From: Gammaproteobacteria bacterium
Lineage (GTDB): Bacteria; Pseudomonadota; Gammaproteobacteria; Pseudomonadales; Balneatricaceae
NCBI GenBank assembly: GCA_028598985.1
Contig: JAQRMV010000012.1
Location: forward strand, 1-42,832
Direction: 5' to 3'
Length of the DNA stretch: 42,832 bases
The position numbers and the translations under genes are program-made. The notes under the pieces are model-generated. The model worked only from the letters and a program-made list of their open reading frames with translations, made no database searches and was not told the DNA's origin. Positions 7,605-17,960 of the stretch are shown here, piece by piece. Every line of letters starts with the position of its first letter. Within the stretch, counting starts at the first letter, position 1.

Positions 7605-9758
7605 GTGCGAGCACTGAATCAATTCTTACCTTTATACTTAAGCTGTACGCTTTTGCTTATGGGCAACGGTTTGCTGTTTATCATCATCCCTATGAGCATG
7701 CGCTTAGATGGCCAGGACACCGACGCCATCGGTTTAGTCATGTCGCTATATTTTGTGGGCATGTTGTTGGGTTCTTTATACGGTAGGCATCTTATTAGCC
7801 GAGTGGGCCACATCCGCATTTTTGCCGCTTGTGCTTCCGTGGCTACCATGTGCGCATTGTTACATAGCATCTGGTCTGTACCTCTAGTTTGGGGTTTACT
7901 TCGGGTTCTGATTGGCTTTACCAACGCCACTTTTTTTATGACAATGGAAACCTGGTTGAGTGAGAGTTCCACCAGCGAAAACCGCGCTACAGTATTTGGC
8001 AGCTATCAATTTGTGACCTACTTTGGTTTGGCACTGGGCCAGCTCATGCTTAACTTTGCAGAGCCACAAGATCCTATTCTCTATATCTACGTAGCGATGC
8101 TGTTTTGTTTATGCATGATTCCAGTGTTGATGAGCCGTTCTGGTGGCCCACGCATCAATGAACCTGAACCTATGCCCTTAAACACCCTCTATAAAACATC
8201 GCCTCTAGGGGTAGTGGGCATTATGATTTCGGGTATTTGTTTAGGTGCCCTATATAACATGAGTAGTGTGTACGGTGCTGATGTAGGTATGACAAAAAGC
8301 CAAATTGCCACCTTTATGAGCGCCACCATGGTGGGCGGTTTCTTATTGCAGTTCCCCATTGGTAAATTAGCCGATATATTTGACCGTCGAACAGTACTAG
8401 TAATGACTTTATTGGTCGCCTGCTTGTCTGCCATGATATTGCCGATTATGGCCACCCGCGGCGAATTAGCCATTACCATCGCCTGCGCTGTTATTCTTAG
8501 TGGTGCTTTAGCTTGTGTATACCCCATTGCCTTAGCAGACGCATTTGACCGATTAAAGCCTACAGAAATGGTGGCAGCCAGTGGCAAACTTATCCTAGCC
8601 TATGCTACTGGTGGCGCTATTGGTCCCTATACCGCCTCTTTAGTAATGAAACACATGGGAGCAGACGCCCTGTTTGGTTATTTGATTGTGGCCAGCTTAA
8701 TTTTGATCGCTTTCGTAATGTACCGCATGACTATTCGTTCCGCTGTACCCGATGCATTACAAGAATCTTTCGTCGTACAAGGCATGACACCTATGGCCAC
8801 CGAGCTTGACCCTCGAACTGAGTACAATAGCCTAAACGAAACCGGCGTGGCCGCAGAAACGGTTCTATTACTGGCAGAAGAAAACCCCAAAGATGTGGTA
8901 GAAATTGCCGTTAGTGTTGCCCTTAACCAGCCAGAAGAAGCGGTGAATATTGCTCAAGCTGCAGCTTATAATTACCCAGATAACGCCGAAGCATTAGCCA
9001 TTGCCTTAGCCGATGAACTACCACACTTTAAATTAGACATCATTACCAGCGTTGCCGGTTCTGCACCACAATCAAGTGCCGCACTTGCGCGCTACATGTG
9101 CGATCTCATTAAACAACAAAAGCTAGAGCCACAAGCCAGTTTTAATGCCCTAAGCCAACTCACCCGCAAACTGCTGGACGAAGCCCCACAACAAGCCACA
9201 GAGATTGCTGCCATTGTTAGTCAGGAAATAGCCGACGATATGCCGGAGTTAGTGGCAGAAATTGCCGTATTAGCTGCAGAAGCTGCTCCAGATCAACGGG
9301 TAGAAGTTGCCGCTGCCGTGATCCAAGAAGTTCCCGAAGCCAGTGTAGAAGTAGCCGCAGGCGTGGCCGAAGCCATTGCTGCAAGCCCTGACGATGAGCT
9401 GCACTCCTTCTTAGCTGGAGAGGGTGATGAAGATTATGTGGGCGAAGGTGCAGAGCTCGCCATGGCGGTAGCACACGAGGCACCAGATCAAGCGTTACTA
9501 GACATTGCCACCGCCGTAGCCGAAGCCCTGCCAGATGATGCCGCGCAGGTGGCAGAATCTATCGCCCAAACAGACCCAGAACAGGCCTCTGACATTGTAG
9601 ACAGTATTAGTGAAGCAGTGCCCGACATGGCAGATGACGTCATGTACGCCGTGGCTAGTTCGCTGCCTGATCAGGCGGAGGAATTATTACAAGAAGTGCT
9701 GCTAGATGCAGAGTCCAATGACCTTTCTACTGACAACTCTCATTCTTCAGTGAGCTAA
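7605..9758 (+). CDS. YcaD-like MFS transporter with long repetitive C-terminal tail
   Basis: Residues about 1-385 are a 12-helix major facilitator domain resembling E. coli YcaD, with MISGICLGALYNMSSVYG, FPIGKLADIFDRRTVLV and ACVYPIALADAFDRL. The substrate is unknown. YcaD stops near 380 residues, whereas this protein continues to 717. From about residue 420 it is soluble, Ala/Glu/Asp-rich and built of 15-residue units of the form P-[DE]-x-A-x-x-[VI]-A-x-x-[VI]-A. Prolines fall at 428, 443, 458, 473 and 488, and again at 643, 658, 673 and 688. The tail is probably cytoplasmic, if the MFS fold has 12 helices. The start is GTG after AGGTGGCCT. It is a single gene, flanked by the gcvP terminator and convergent mutT, whose 3' end it overlaps by 32 bases. 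Confidence 0.85.
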   Translation: MRALNQFLPLYLSCTLLLMGNGLLFIIIPMSMRLDGQDTDAIGLVMSLYFVGMLLGSLYGRHLISRVGHIRIFAACASVATMCALLHSIWSVPLVWGLLRVLIGFTNATFFMTMETWLSESSTSENRATVFGSYQFVTYFGLALGQLMLNFAEPQDPILYIYVAMLFCLCMIPVLMSRSGGPRINEPEPMPLNTLYKTSPLGVVGIMISGICLGALYNMSSVYGADVGMTKSQIATFMSATMVGGFLLQFPIGKLADIFDRRTVLVMTLLVACLSAMILPIMATRGELAITIACAVILSGALACVYPIALADAFDRLKPTEMVAASGKLILAYATGGAIGPYTASLVMKHMGADALFGYLIVASLILIAFVMYRMTIRSAVPDALQESFVVQGMTPMATELDPRTEYNSLNETGVAAETVLLLAEENPKDVVEIAVSVALNQPEEAVNIAQAAAYNYPDNAEALAIALADELPHFKLDIITSVAGSAPQSSAALARYMCDLIKQQKLEPQASFNALSQLTRKLLDEAPQQATEIAAIVSQEIADDMPELVAEIAVLAAEAAPDQRVEVAAAVIQEVPEASVEVAAGVAEAIAASPDDELHSFLAGEGDEDYVGEGAELAMAVAHEAPDQALLDIATAVAEALPDDAAQVAESIAQTDPEQASDIVDSISEAVPDMADDVMYAVASSLPDQAEELLQEVLLDAESNDLSTDNSHSSVS
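8886..9713 (+). repeat. 15-residue tandem repeat array in the MFS tail
   Basis: This is the coding region for residues 428 to about 703. A first block has five prolines exactly 15 residues apart (428-488). A middle block has looser spacing (528, 547, 562, 577, 595). A last block has prolines at 627, 643, 658, 673 and 688. The repeat is in the protein; the DNA is diverged, so it is not a recent tandem duplication. Confidence 0.85.
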
Positions 9759-10161
9759 GAGGCCAAGTCTCGAGCAGTGTGTCGACTATAATTTGGTTAG
9801 CGTCGGGAATGGTTAGCTGGGGTAGATTTTGAACATCTACCCAAGTTAAGGGCTGCCCCTCTAAGCCTTTAGCAATGCCCCTAAAGTCATTGACTAGGTA
9901 GAAATACAACGAGACCTGCTTATCACTATAGTCGTGATGCACAGCCTTAAATAGCTTACAGGCCTGTGCATTAATGTGCAGGCCTACCTCTTCTTTAAGC
10001 TCTCTGGTTAATGCTTGTAGGTGGCTTTCATTGGCTTCTATTTTGCCGCCAGGAAATTCCCACTTGCTGCCTTGGTGTTGCCAACTGGCCCGCTGGGCCA
10101 TCAGTATTCGCTGTTGCGAATCGATTACAATGGCGGCTACCACTTCCACACGCTTAGTCAT
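9727..10161 (-). CDS. mutT: MutT-like Nudix hydrolase (8-oxo-dGTP diphosphatase)
   Basis: It probably cleans oxidised guanine nucleotides (8-oxo-dGTP to 8-oxo-dGMP) from the pool. The Nudix box GX5EX7REUXEEXGU is complete at residues 39-61 (GKIEANESHLQALTRELKEEVGL). The upstream SKWEFPGG and the RASWQHQG segment fit MutT proper. At 144 residues it is slightly longer than E. coli MutT (129), and the extra C-terminal residues lie in the 32-base overlap with the convergent MFS gene. It follows argJ by 11 bases, the secA-argJ-mutT order seen at the end of dcw regions in relatives such as Pseudomonas. Confidence 0.88.
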   Translation of the reverse strand: MTKRVEVVAAIVIDSQQRILMAQRASWQHQGSKWEFPGGKIEANESHLQALTRELKEEVGLHINAQACKLFKAVHHDYSDKQVSLYFYLVNDFRGIAKGLEGQPLTWVDVQNLPQLTIPDANQIIVDTLLETWPLSSLKNESCQ

Positions 10162-10172
10162 ATTGATAATCT

Positions 10173-11387
10173 TTAACTGCGGTAGTCGGCGTTAATTTTA
10201 ACGTAGTCGTAAGATAAGTCTGTGGTCCATACGATTTCTTTAGCATCACCCCGTTTAAGGTCTACTTTTATGGTGATTTCTTCTTGATCCATAACCATCT
10301 GTCCGGCCGCTTCGGTGTAGCTTTTTGCACAGCCGCCCTGCTCAACAAGGAGGACATTACCTAAATGAATGGTAAGGATATTAACATCTAGATTGGGCAC
10401 ACCCGCATAGCCAACTGCAGCCAATATACGGCCCCAGTTAGGATCGCTGGCGAACATGGCGGTTTTGATCAATGGGGAGTGGGCAATGGCGTAAGCCGCT
10501 TGCAAGCACTCTTCAGTATTAGCGCCGCCTTCTACTTCTACGCTAATAAACTTGGTTGCACCTTCACCGTCTCGCACTATGGCTTGGGCCAATTGTTGCA
10601 TAAGCTCGGTTAAGGCTTGGCTAAACTTAGCCACTAGCTCGCTGTCTTCATCTAAGCATAATTCACTTGCACCCGTAGCGATCAAGATACATGAATCGTT
10701 AGTAGACATATCGCCGTCTACAGTAATGCGATTAAAGCTTTTATTAACGGCTTGATTAAGCAGATCTTGAGTTAAGGTAGGAGAACACTGTGCATCTGTA
10801 GCAACAAAAGCCAACATGGTGGCCATATTGGGCCTAATCATACCCGAACCTTTAGATATGCCCGTAAGGCTAATCACTCGCCCTAAGTGTTCTATTTGTA
10901 CACTAGCACCTTTGGTCCGAGTGTCCGTGGTTAATATACCCCAGGCAGCATCCTGCCAACCATTAGCATTTAACTCGCTGACGGCATGGGGTAAACCTGC
11001 GACAATTTTTTCAATAGGGAGTTTTTCGCCAATCACACCAGTGGAAAAAGGCAAGACTTGAGAGCTGCGCAAGCTAAGCACTTGAGCCAGTTCGGCACAG
11101 GATGTAAGGGCATCGGCATCTCCAGCAGCGCCCGTGCCTGCATTAGCATTACCGGTATTAATCACTAAGGCTAGGGGGCTGTCTTCCTGCAAGTGATGCC
11201 TACAAAGGTGTACGGGGGCCGCGCAAAAGGCGTTGGCTGTGAACACACCCGCCATGCTCGAGCCTTCTTTGGCCTGTATCACCACTAAGTCTTTGCGTCC
11301 CGGGGTTTTAATACCCGCTTGCGTGGTGCCCAACTGCACACCTTCAATAGGATGGTAATTAACTTCAACTAACGTTCCAACTGCCAT
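10173..11387 (-). CDS. argJ: ArgJ bifunctional ornithine acetyltransferase / N-acetylglutamate synthase
   Basis: ArgJ recycles the acetyl group from N-acetylornithine to glutamate in arginine synthesis; some members also use acetyl-CoA. The self-cleavage site is visible in KGSGMIRPNMATMLAF: cleavage before Thr190 would give alpha and beta chains with Thr190 as nucleophile. Other family sequences are FTANAFCAAPV near the N-terminus and FASDPNWGRILAAVGYAG in the beta chain. At 404 residues the length is normal. Whether it is mono- or bifunctional cannot be read from the sequence. It lies 28 bases after secA and 11 before mutT, in one transcriptional run. Confidence 0.95.
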   Translation of the reverse strand: MAVGTLVEVNYHPIEGVQLGTTQAGIKTPGRKDLVVIQAKEGSSMAGVFTANAFCAAPVHLCRHHLQEDSPLALVINTGNANAGTGAAGDADALTSCAELAQVLSLRSSQVLPFSTGVIGEKLPIEKIVAGLPHAVSELNANGWQDAAWGILTTDTRTKGASVQIEHLGRVISLTGISKGSGMIRPNMATMLAFVATDAQCSPTLTQDLLNQAVNKSFNRITVDGDMSTNDSCILIATGASELCLDEDSELVAKFSQALTELMQQLAQAIVRDGEGATKFISVEVEGGANTEECLQAAYAIAHSPLIKTAMFASDPNWGRILAAVGYAGVPNLDVNILTIHLGNVLLVEQGGCAKSYTEAAGQMVMDQEEITIKVDLKRGDAKEIVWTTDLSYDYVKINADYRS

Positions 11388-11415
11388 GTTTGTATTCCTA
11401 GTGTATTACCTATGC

Positions 11416-14130
11416 TTAACTAAGCTTACCGTGACACTGCTTGTACTTTTTACCGGAACCACAAGGACATGGCTCATTTCGGCCTACCTTAGAAGAAGCT
11501 GATGAAGTCTTTTGGGGTGCTTTTTGCGTAGCCGGTTCAGAACCTGTCTCAGATTGTATTTGGGCATGCTGAAACTGCATCGCAGCTTGAGCTTGTTCAC
11601 GTTTTAAACGCTCTTCGGCCTCAACTTCTGCAGGTGAACGAACCTGGACGTGACTTAAAATGCGAATGACATCTTCTTTTATGGCCGATAAAAGCTGCTG
11701 AAATAATTCAAAAGACTCCCGCTTATATTCTTGTTTGGGATTCTTTTGGGCATACCCGCGTAAATGGATTCCTTGGCGCAACATGTCCATAGTAGCTAAG
11801 TGTTCTTTCCAACGGGAATCGATCACTTGCAACATCACTTGCTTTTCAAAACCACGGATGGTCTCAGCACCCACGACGTCAGTTTTAGCCTGATAGCTTT
11901 GTGTTAAATTAGTTTGGATTTTTTCACGTAGACCGTCTTCTTCTAAACGATCATCGCTGTCAAGCCACTCTTGTACTGGCAACGTCATACCAAACTGTTT
12001 TTCTAGCTCTTTTTCTAAACCACTGACATCCCACTGTTCCGCCAGGCTTTGTGGGGCAATAAAGCCATCTATGGCACTGTCTACCACTTCGGTTCGAATA
12101 TTAGTGATAACATCTGTGATATCGTCAGTAGACATTAGTTCGTTACGCTGATCGTACACCACGGTGCGCTGGTCGTTGGCCACATCATCATATTCGAGTA
12201 ATTGTTTACGCATATCGAAGTTACGGCCTTCCACTTTACGCTGTGATTTTTCAATAGCGTTGGAAACCATGCGGTGCTCAATAGCCTCACCTTTCTCCAT
12301 ACCTAATTTTTGCATGAGGCCTTTAATTCGCTCAGGTGCAAAAATACGCAGTAAGTTATCTTCTAAAGACAAGAAGAAACGAGATGATCCTGGGTCTCCT
12401 TGACGGCCAGCACGGCCACGCAACTGGTTATCAATACGACGTGACTCGTGGCGCTCGGTGCCTATAATGTGTAAACCGCCTGCTGCCAATACCAAATCAT
12501 GGCGCACTTGCCAATCGGCCTTGGCTGCATCAATGTCTGCTTCGCTTGCGCCATCACCCAGTGCTGCTATTTCAACTTCTAACTTACCACCCAAACCAAT
12601 ATCTGTACCGCGGCCAGCCATATTGGTGGCAATGGTTACAGCACCAGGGCGACCTGCCTCGGCAATTATGCTGGCTTCGCGTTCGTGTTGCTTGGCATTA
12701 AGTACATTGTGAGACACATCGGCTTTAGTTAAGGCTGCAGATACCATTTCTGACATTTCAATAGACGCAGTACCCACCAATACTGGGCGCTGCTCCTTCA
12801 CACAAAAGCGAATATCTTCAATAATAGCGTCAAATTTTTCTGCCATTGTGAGGTATACAAGGTCGTTCATGTCCTTGCGTTTAACTTCAACGTTGGTAGG
12901 GATTACCAACACGTCTAAGCCATAAATTTGATGCAATTCAAACGCTTCTGTATCTGCAGTGCCGGTCATACCAGAAAGCTTGTCATACAAACGGAAGTAA
13001 TTTTGGAACGTTGTTGAAGCCATGGTTTGGCTTTCTTTCTGAATGGTTACACCTTCTTTGGCTTCGATAGCCTGGTGTATACCTTCGGACCAGCGGCGCC
13101 CCGCCATAGTACGACCCGTGTGCTCGTCTACAATCACGATCTGATCGTCTTGGACGATATAGTCCACATTACGAGAGAAAACAACATGGGCTTTTAGCGC
13201 TGCATGTACATGGTGCAAGAGCGTTAAATTAGATGCTGCGTAAAGGCTGTCGCCTTGGTTCAACAGTTCTGCTCCAATAAGCAGCTCTTCAACAAATTGA
13301 TGGCCTGCTTCGGTAAGTTCTATGGTTTTGTGGGATTCATCATAAGTATAATGCCCCTTCGGCTCTTCATCACCTTCAACCTCAGGTTGTATGTCCAGGT
13401 GTGGCACTAGGCCGTTGATAGTGATATACATTTGAGTATTATCTTCAACGGGACCAGATATAATCAATGGTGTTCGCGCTTCGTCAATAAGAATGGAATC
13501 CACCTCATCAACAATGGCAAAGTGAAGCGGACGTTGTACTTTATCTGCAGCACTAAAGGCCATGTTGTCACGCAGGTAGTCAAAACCAAATTCGTTGTTA
13601 GTGCCATAGGTCACATCGCAAGCATATGCTTGGCGTTTTGTTACGGCATCTTGGCCAGATAAAATAACACCTACAGACAAACCTAAGCCTTCGTACAAAG
13701 GGCGCATCCACTGGGCATCACGCTGGGCTAGATAATCGTTTACGGTGACCACATGCACGCCGTTTGCCGTAATAGCATTGAGATATACAGCCAAGGTAGC
13801 TACTAAGGTTTTACCTTCACCAGTGCGCATTTCAGAAACTTTGCCTTGATGCAAAGCCATCCCACCGATCATTTGTACGTCAAAGTGGCGTAATCCCATA
13901 AAGCGTATCGATGCTTCTCGGCAAATCGCAAATGCTTCTGGTAATAACTGGTCTATGGTTTCACCCGCTTCAATACGCAGGTTGAATTCAGCTCGTTTAG
14001 CAGCAATCTCTATATCAGACAGCGACTGGACACTGCTTTCTAATGCGTTGATTGAGTTTACAATTTTACCAAACCGCTTAACTTCACGATCGTTCTTGCT
14101 GCCAAAAAGTGATTTTAAAATCTTTACCAT
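11416..14130 (-). CDS. secA: SecA preprotein translocase ATPase
   Basis: This is the motor ATPase of the Sec pathway; it pushes unfolded preproteins through SecYEG. At 904 residues it compares with 901 in E. coli. It shows Walker A MRTGEGKT with Lys at about 107, the DEAD-like [20 protein letters not shown], helicase motifs [10 protein letters not shown] and [11 protein letters not shown], the arginine-finger region [15 protein letters not shown], and a C-terminal zinc site [15 protein letters not shown] that binds SecB. No secM-like ORF lies between lpxC and secA, so the SecM arrest control of E. coli is absent here. A short GCGCT/AGCGC inverted repeat lies just upstream at 14149-14160, and the ribosome site is weak. 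Confidence 0.98.
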   Translation of the reverse strand: MVKILKSLFGSKNDREVKRFGKIVNSINALESSVQSLSDIEIAAKRAEFNLRIEAGETIDQLLPEAFAICREASIRFMGLRHFDVQMIGGMALHQGKVSEMRTGEGKTLVATLAVYLNAITANGVHVVTVNDYLAQRDAQWMRPLYEGLGLSVGVILSGQDAVTKRQAYACDVTYGTNNEFGFDYLRDNMAFSAADKVQRPLHFAIVDEVDSILIDEARTPLIISGPVEDNTQMYITINGLVPHLDIQPEVEGDEEPKGHYTYDESHKTIELTEAGHQFVEELLIGAELLNQGDSLYAASNLTLLHHVHAALKAHVVFSRNVDYIVQDDQIVIVDEHTGRTMAGRRWSEGIHQAIEAKEGVTIQKESQTMASTTFQNYFRLYDKLSGMTGTADTEAFELHQIYGLDVLVIPTNVEVKRKDMNDLVYLTMAEKFDAIIEDIRFCVKEQRPVLVGTASIEMSEMVSAALTKADVSHNVLNAKQHEREASIIAEAGRPGAVTIATNMAGRGTDIGLGGKLEVEIAALGDGASEADIDAAKADWQVRHDLVLAAGGLHIIGTERHESRRIDNQLRGRAGRQGDPGSSRFFLSLEDNLLRIFAPERIKGLMQKLGMEKGEAIEHRMVSNAIEKSQRKVEGRNFDMRKQLLEYDDVANDQRTVVYDQRNELMSTDDITDVITNIRTEVVDSAIDGFIAPQSLAEQWDVSGLEKELEKQFGMTLPVQEWLDSDDRLEEDGLREKIQTNLTQSYQAKTDVVGAETIRGFEKQVMLQVIDSRWKEHLATMDMLRQGIHLRGYAQKNPKQEYKRESFELFQQLLSAIKEDVIRILSHVQVRSPAEVEAEERLKREQAQAAMQFQHAQIQSETGSEPATQKAPQKTSSASSKVGRNEPCPCGSGKKYKQCHGKLS

Positions 14131-14241
14131 TGTCTTGTCTTTTTATATGCGCTTCAGCGCTGTTATGGATAAACTGAGACGCTTATAATCTCTTCTATTA
14201 CTATGGGGTCTTAGTCCTATTTTCAAAGGCCTAAAACGTAG

Positions 14242-14274
14242 AAAAGCCGGAGTTCTTTAGAACACCGGCTTTTT
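14242..14274 (-). terminator. Terminator after lpxC, bidirectional
   Basis: On the minus strand AAAAGCCGGTGTT, loop CTAAAG, AACTCCGGCTTTT form a 13-bp stem with one T-T mismatch, flanked by A-run and T-run. It lies 13 bases after the lpxC stop, so secA probably has its own promoter downstream of it. Confidence 0.8.
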
Positions 14275-14286
14275 CATTGCAGCCTG

Positions 14287-15201
14287 TTAAACGGCGGTAG
14301 CTGCTGGGCTCATATAGGCAATAGGAGCATCGGCCTCGTCATCAAATGTAACCACTTCCCATGCGTCCTCTTGTATCAATAACTCCCGCAAAAGCATGTG
14401 ATTTAAACCGTGGCCAGATTTATGACCCTGAAACTTTCCAATTAAGCTGCGACCAAGAAGATACAAATCACCTACCGCATCCAACACCTTATGTTTAACA
14501 AACTCGTCTTGGTAACGTAAGCCATCTTCGTTCAAAACACGATAGTCATCAACAGCAATAGCGTTATCTAAACTGCCACCTAATGCCAAATTTTTAGATC
14601 GCAGATATTCAAAGTCTTTCATAAAGCCAAACGTGCGCGCTCGGCTCACTTCCTTAACGTAAGAGGTGCTCGAAAAATCTAAGCTGGTTGTGCAGTTACG
14701 GCTTTCGAAAAGAGGATGATCAAAATCTATAGTAAAGCCCACCTGAAAACCATCAAATGGTTGTAAAGAAGCCTGTTTGTCGTCTTGGTTTACGCTAATG
14801 GTCTTTTTAATACGAATGAATTTTTTGGCAGCGTTTTGCTCTTCTACACCAGCTGATTGCAACAAAAAGATAAATGGAGCAGCGCTGCCGTCCATTATTG
14901 GCACTTCTTCGCCACTCAACTCAACGTAAGCATTATCAATACCAAGCCCTGCAAAAGCAGACAAAAGATGCTCAACTGTGCACACGCGCACACCGTCTTT
15001 TACCAAATTAGTAGATAATGTAGTGTCGCCCACATTTTGGGCTGTAGCGGCAATAGTCACAACAGGATCGAGATCTGTTCGACAAAAAACAATGCCCAAG
15101 TTGGCCGGGGCGGGCTTCAAAGTGAGATAAACCTTCTTACCCGTATGAATACCAATACCAGTGGCTCTGATAATATTTTTTAATGTACGCTGTTTGACCA
15201 T
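14287..15201 (-). CDS. lpxC: LpxC, UDP-3-O-acyl-N-acetylglucosamine deacetylase
   Basis: This zinc enzyme makes the committed step of lipid A synthesis. Zinc ligands are visible as His78 in [11 protein letters not shown] (with catalytic Glu77) and His237 and Asp241 in [11 protein letters not shown]. The catalytic His264 is in [10 protein letters not shown]. At 304 residues it matches E. coli (305). The end PAATAV is Ala-rich and hydrophobic, the sort of tail FtsH recognises in E. coli LpxC. It is separated from ftsZ by 113 bases carrying a strong extended -10 promoter and ends at a terminator, so it can be expressed independently of the dcw genes. Confidence 0.97.
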   Translation of the reverse strand: MVKQRTLKNIIRATGIGIHTGKKVYLTLKPAPANLGIVFCRTDLDPVVTIAATAQNVGDTTLSTNLVKDGVRVCTVEHLLSAFAGLGIDNAYVELSGEEVPIMDGSAAPFIFLLQSAGVEEQNAAKKFIRIKKTISVNQDDKQASLQPFDGFQVGFTIDFDHPLFESRNCTTSLDFSSTSYVKEVSRARTFGFMKDFEYLRSKNLALGGSLDNAIAVDDYRVLNEDGLRYQDEFVKHKVLDAVGDLYLLGRSLIGKFQGHKSGHGLNHMLLRELLIQEDAWEVVTFDDEADAPIAYMSPAATAV

Positions 15202-15235
15202 GATGTCCTAGACCCTGCACTCGGGATAGCCGAGT

Positions 15236-15244
15236 ATTATAGCA
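15236..15244 (-). promoter_or_regulatory. Extended -10 promoter of lpxC
   Basis: The minus strand reads TGCTATAAT, an extended -10, with no good -35 at 16-18 bases. Immediately downstream is a perfect 6-bp hairpin ACTCGG-CTATC-CCGAGT (15235-15219), which would sit at or near the start of the transcript. Confidence 0.6.
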
Positions 15245-15314
15245 CAAAAAACCCTGTCTCTAAGGAATAAACGCCTTAATTACAGACAACAAGCGCCACC
15301 ACCAGACTTAACCC

Positions 15315-16481
15315 TTAGTCAGCTTGACGCCGTAGAAACGCAGGGATATCTAAATAGCCAATATCTCCGTCAGAGGTAGCAGAATTATCCGCGTTCTCCG
15401 CCACTGAATCGCTCATATGCCCATTACCGGCATTGACTGTTGGCAACTCCATTTGATCACCCGTAGGGCGCTTCATAGTATTATTGACCACAGCTTTCAC
15501 AGTTGGTTCAACTTCTGCTGCATATGCATGCCCTAAACCCGTAGCCACAACAGTCACCTTGAGTTCATCAGACATTTCTGGATCAATAACAGTACCAATA
15601 ACTACGGTAGCATTGTCTGACGCGAACTCCTCAATAGTATTACCTACTTCAGAAAACTCACCCAAGTTCATGTCTAATCCAGCGGTAATATTAACCAAGA
15701 TACCCTTGGCACCACGTAAGTCCACATCCTCCAGCAATGGGCTACGAACCGCCGCTTCTGCCGCTTCACGAGCACGATCTTCACCACGTGCAACACCCGT
15801 ACCCATCATTGCCATGCCCATTTCAGACATCACGGTACGTACGTCAGCAAAATCAACGTTGATCATACCCGGGCGGATAATCAAGTCTGCAATGCCTTGA
15901 ACGGCACCAAGAAGCACATCATTAGCGGTGCTAAACGCAGTCAAAAGACTACAATTTTTACCTAATACCGGTAGCAATTTTTCATTAGGAATAGTGATCA
16001 AAGAATCCACATGCTCTGCTAATTCTTTTAAGCCTTGCTCGGCAATCGCCATGCGCTTACGGCCCTCAAAAGGGAACGGCTTAGTCACAACTGCTACGGT
16101 TAAAATGCCCATTTCACGAGCCACTTCAGCCACTATAGGCGCTGCCCCCGTGCCCGTGCCTCCACCCATACCGGCGGTAATAAAGACCATATCAGCACCT
16201 TCCAAGATACTTTCAATTTGGGCACGGTCCTCTATGGCAGCTTCGCGGCCAATGTTAGGATTAGCACCGGCACCCAAGCCTTTAGTGATCTGTGTTCCTA
16301 GCTGAACTACAGATCGAGCTTCCATGCCCTTGAGCGCTTGAGCGTCCGTATTGGCACAAATAAACTCTACACCGTCTATTTCACTAGACAACATGTGACT
16401 AACAGCATTACCACCGCCACCGCCTACGCCAATTACCTTAATAACTGCATTTTGCGGCACGTCATCAACTAATTCGTACAT
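15315..16481 (-). CDS. ftsZ: FtsZ cell-division GTPase
   Basis: This tubulin homologue forms the Z-ring. It shows the glycine-rich start [15 protein letters not shown], the tubulin signature GGGTGTG at residues 106-112, and the T7/synergy region [12 protein letters not shown] variable linker (about 320-375) precedes the conserved C-terminal peptide [13 protein letters not shown], which binds FtsA and ZipA. At 388 residues it is close to E. coli (383). GGGAG precedes the ATG by 7 bases. It is the last dcw gene before lpxC and is separated from ftsA by 91 bases. Confidence 0.98.
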   Translation of the reverse strand: MYELVDDVPQNAVIKVIGVGGGGGNAVSHMLSSEIDGVEFICANTDAQALKGMEARSVVQLGTQITKGLGAGANPNIGREAAIEDRAQIESILEGADMVFITAGMGGGTGTGAAPIVAEVAREMGILTVAVVTKPFPFEGRKRMAIAEQGLKELAEHVDSLITIPNEKLLPVLGKNCSLLTAFSTANDVLLGAVQGIADLIIRPGMINVDFADVRTVMSEMGMAMMGTGVARGEDRAREAAEAAVRSPLLEDVDLRGAKGILVNITAGLDMNLGEFSEVGNTIEEFASDNATVVIGTVIDPEMSDELKVTVVATGLGHAYAAEVEPTVKAVVNNTMKRPTGDQMELPTVNAGNGHMSDSVAENADNSATSDGDIGYLDIPAFLRRQAD

Positions 16482-16572
16482 CGCCTTGCTCCCGGTCTAA
16501 TTTATTGTTTTTCTGACAACCAATCCTATCGTTTATCAGACTTCACTTATGACAAGTTTAAACGACTCATCG

Positions 16573-17820
16573 TTAAAAATTCGATTTAATCCAAGCTTTA
16601 GCCTTTAATAACCACTGGCCGCTATTAAACCCCGAAAAAATCTTGCTTGGCGCCCTAACCTGCATGGAAGACCCTGTTTGTTGGGCATAGCTCAACAACC
16701 CTACACAGGTTGCATACGTTGGATTATCTAATAAACCACTGGGGCCCTGGGCCTTATGAGGCTTAGCTAAGCGCACTGGCATATGGAATATTTCTTCTGC
16801 TAGCTCTACCGCCCCTTCCATTTGAGCAGTACCCCCTGTTAACACCATACCGGCTGCAATCAGGTCTTCATAGCCACTGCGTCGCAGCTCAGATTGAATC
16901 AAGGTATAGAGCTCTTCATACCGAGGCTCCACCACTTCAGCCAAGGCTTGGCGAGACAAATCCCTTGCTGGACGATCGCCTACACTTGGCACTTTAATAC
17001 TTTCTGTTAGGTCCGTAAGTTGTGCTAAGGCACAGGCATACCTAACTTTTACATCTTCTGCATGGACCGTTGGTGTGCGTAGCGCCATGGCAATGTCGTT
17101 AGTCACTTGATCGCCCGCCACAGGGATCACTGAAGTGTGACGAATGGCACCCGCAGTAAATACAGCCACATCAATAGTGCCGCCGCCCATATCCACCAAA
17201 CACACACCTAGTTCTTTTTCGTCTTCTGTCAATACGGCATAGCTGGAGGCCAATGAGTTGAGAACAATGTTTTCCAACACTAAATCACATCGACTGACAC
17301 ACTTTTCAATATTTTGAGCCACGTTAAGGGCGCAGGTGACAATATGAACCTTTGCCTCTAAACGCACACCGGCCATACCCAGCGGATCTTGAATACCTTC
17401 TTGGCCATCGATCACGTATTCTTGAGGCAGTATGTGCAAAATCTTTTGATCTGAAGGAATCGCTACAGCTCTTGCCGCCTCAATCACACGCTCTAAATCA
17501 AGCTCTGACACTTCACCGGCCTGTATCGCTACAATGCCGTGTGAATTCATACTGCTAATATGATTACCACCAATCCCTACGGTAACCGAGTTAATCTTGC
17601 AATCCGCCATCAACTCAGCTTCTTCGATGGCTCGCTTCACAGACAGCACTGTAGATTCTATGTTGGCAACTATGCCTCGCTTTAAACCACGCGACTCTTG
17701 GGCTCCAATGCCCACTACCTGCAATTGGTCATCGTTACCCAGCTCTGCCACCATAGCGACCACTTTCGAAGTACCGATATCCAACCCAACGATCATGGGT
17801 TTAATTGCTGCTTCTGCCAC
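16573..17820 (-). CDS. ftsA: FtsA cell-division actin-like ATPase
   Basis: FtsA tethers FtsZ filaments to the membrane and recruits later divisome proteins. It shows the actin-fold phosphate loop IVGLDIGTSKVVAMVAE near the N-terminus, LVDMGGGTIDVAVF and GMVLTGGTAQMEG. The C-terminal amphipathic membrane-targeting helix WLLKAKAWIKSNF is present. At 415 residues it is close to E. coli (420). The start is GTG 17820 after AAGGAAG. 140 bases separate it from ftsQ, so a promoter within this gap is likely although I see no strong one. Confidence 0.97.
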   Translation of the reverse strand: MAEAAIKPMIVGLDIGTSKVVAMVAELGNDDQLQVVGIGAQESRGLKRGIVANIESTVLSVKRAIEEAELMADCKINSVTVGIGGNHISSMNSHGIVAIQAGEVSELDLERVIEAARAVAIPSDQKILHILPQEYVIDGQEGIQDPLGMAGVRLEAKVHIVTCALNVAQNIEKCVSRCDLVLENIVLNSLASSYAVLTEDEKELGVCLVDMGGGTIDVAVFTAGAIRHTSVIPVAGDQVTNDIAMALRTPTVHAEDVKVRYACALAQLTDLTESIKVPSVGDRPARDLSRQALAEVVEPRYEELYTLIQSELRRSGYEDLIAAGMVLTGGTAQMEGAVELAEEIFHMPVRLAKPHKAQGPSGLLDNPTYATCVGLLSYAQQTGSSMQVRAPSKIFSGFNSGQWLLKAKAWIKSNF

Positions 17821-17960
17821 CCAAATTCTTCCTTATAGATTTGTTTCTCAAGCCACCAAAAATAGGCACTTAAAGATTTTTTAATTATCCCACACTTTAG
17901 CCCCTAAGTGGTGGATTAATAGCATAAATTCTTCTTCAATCAAGGCCGCTACTCGTGCCT

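Noticed and set aside
9217-9483. Minus-strand ORF rich in Leu, Arg and Pro
   Set aside because: It is a complement shadow of the Ala/Glu-rich repeat tail of the MFS gene.
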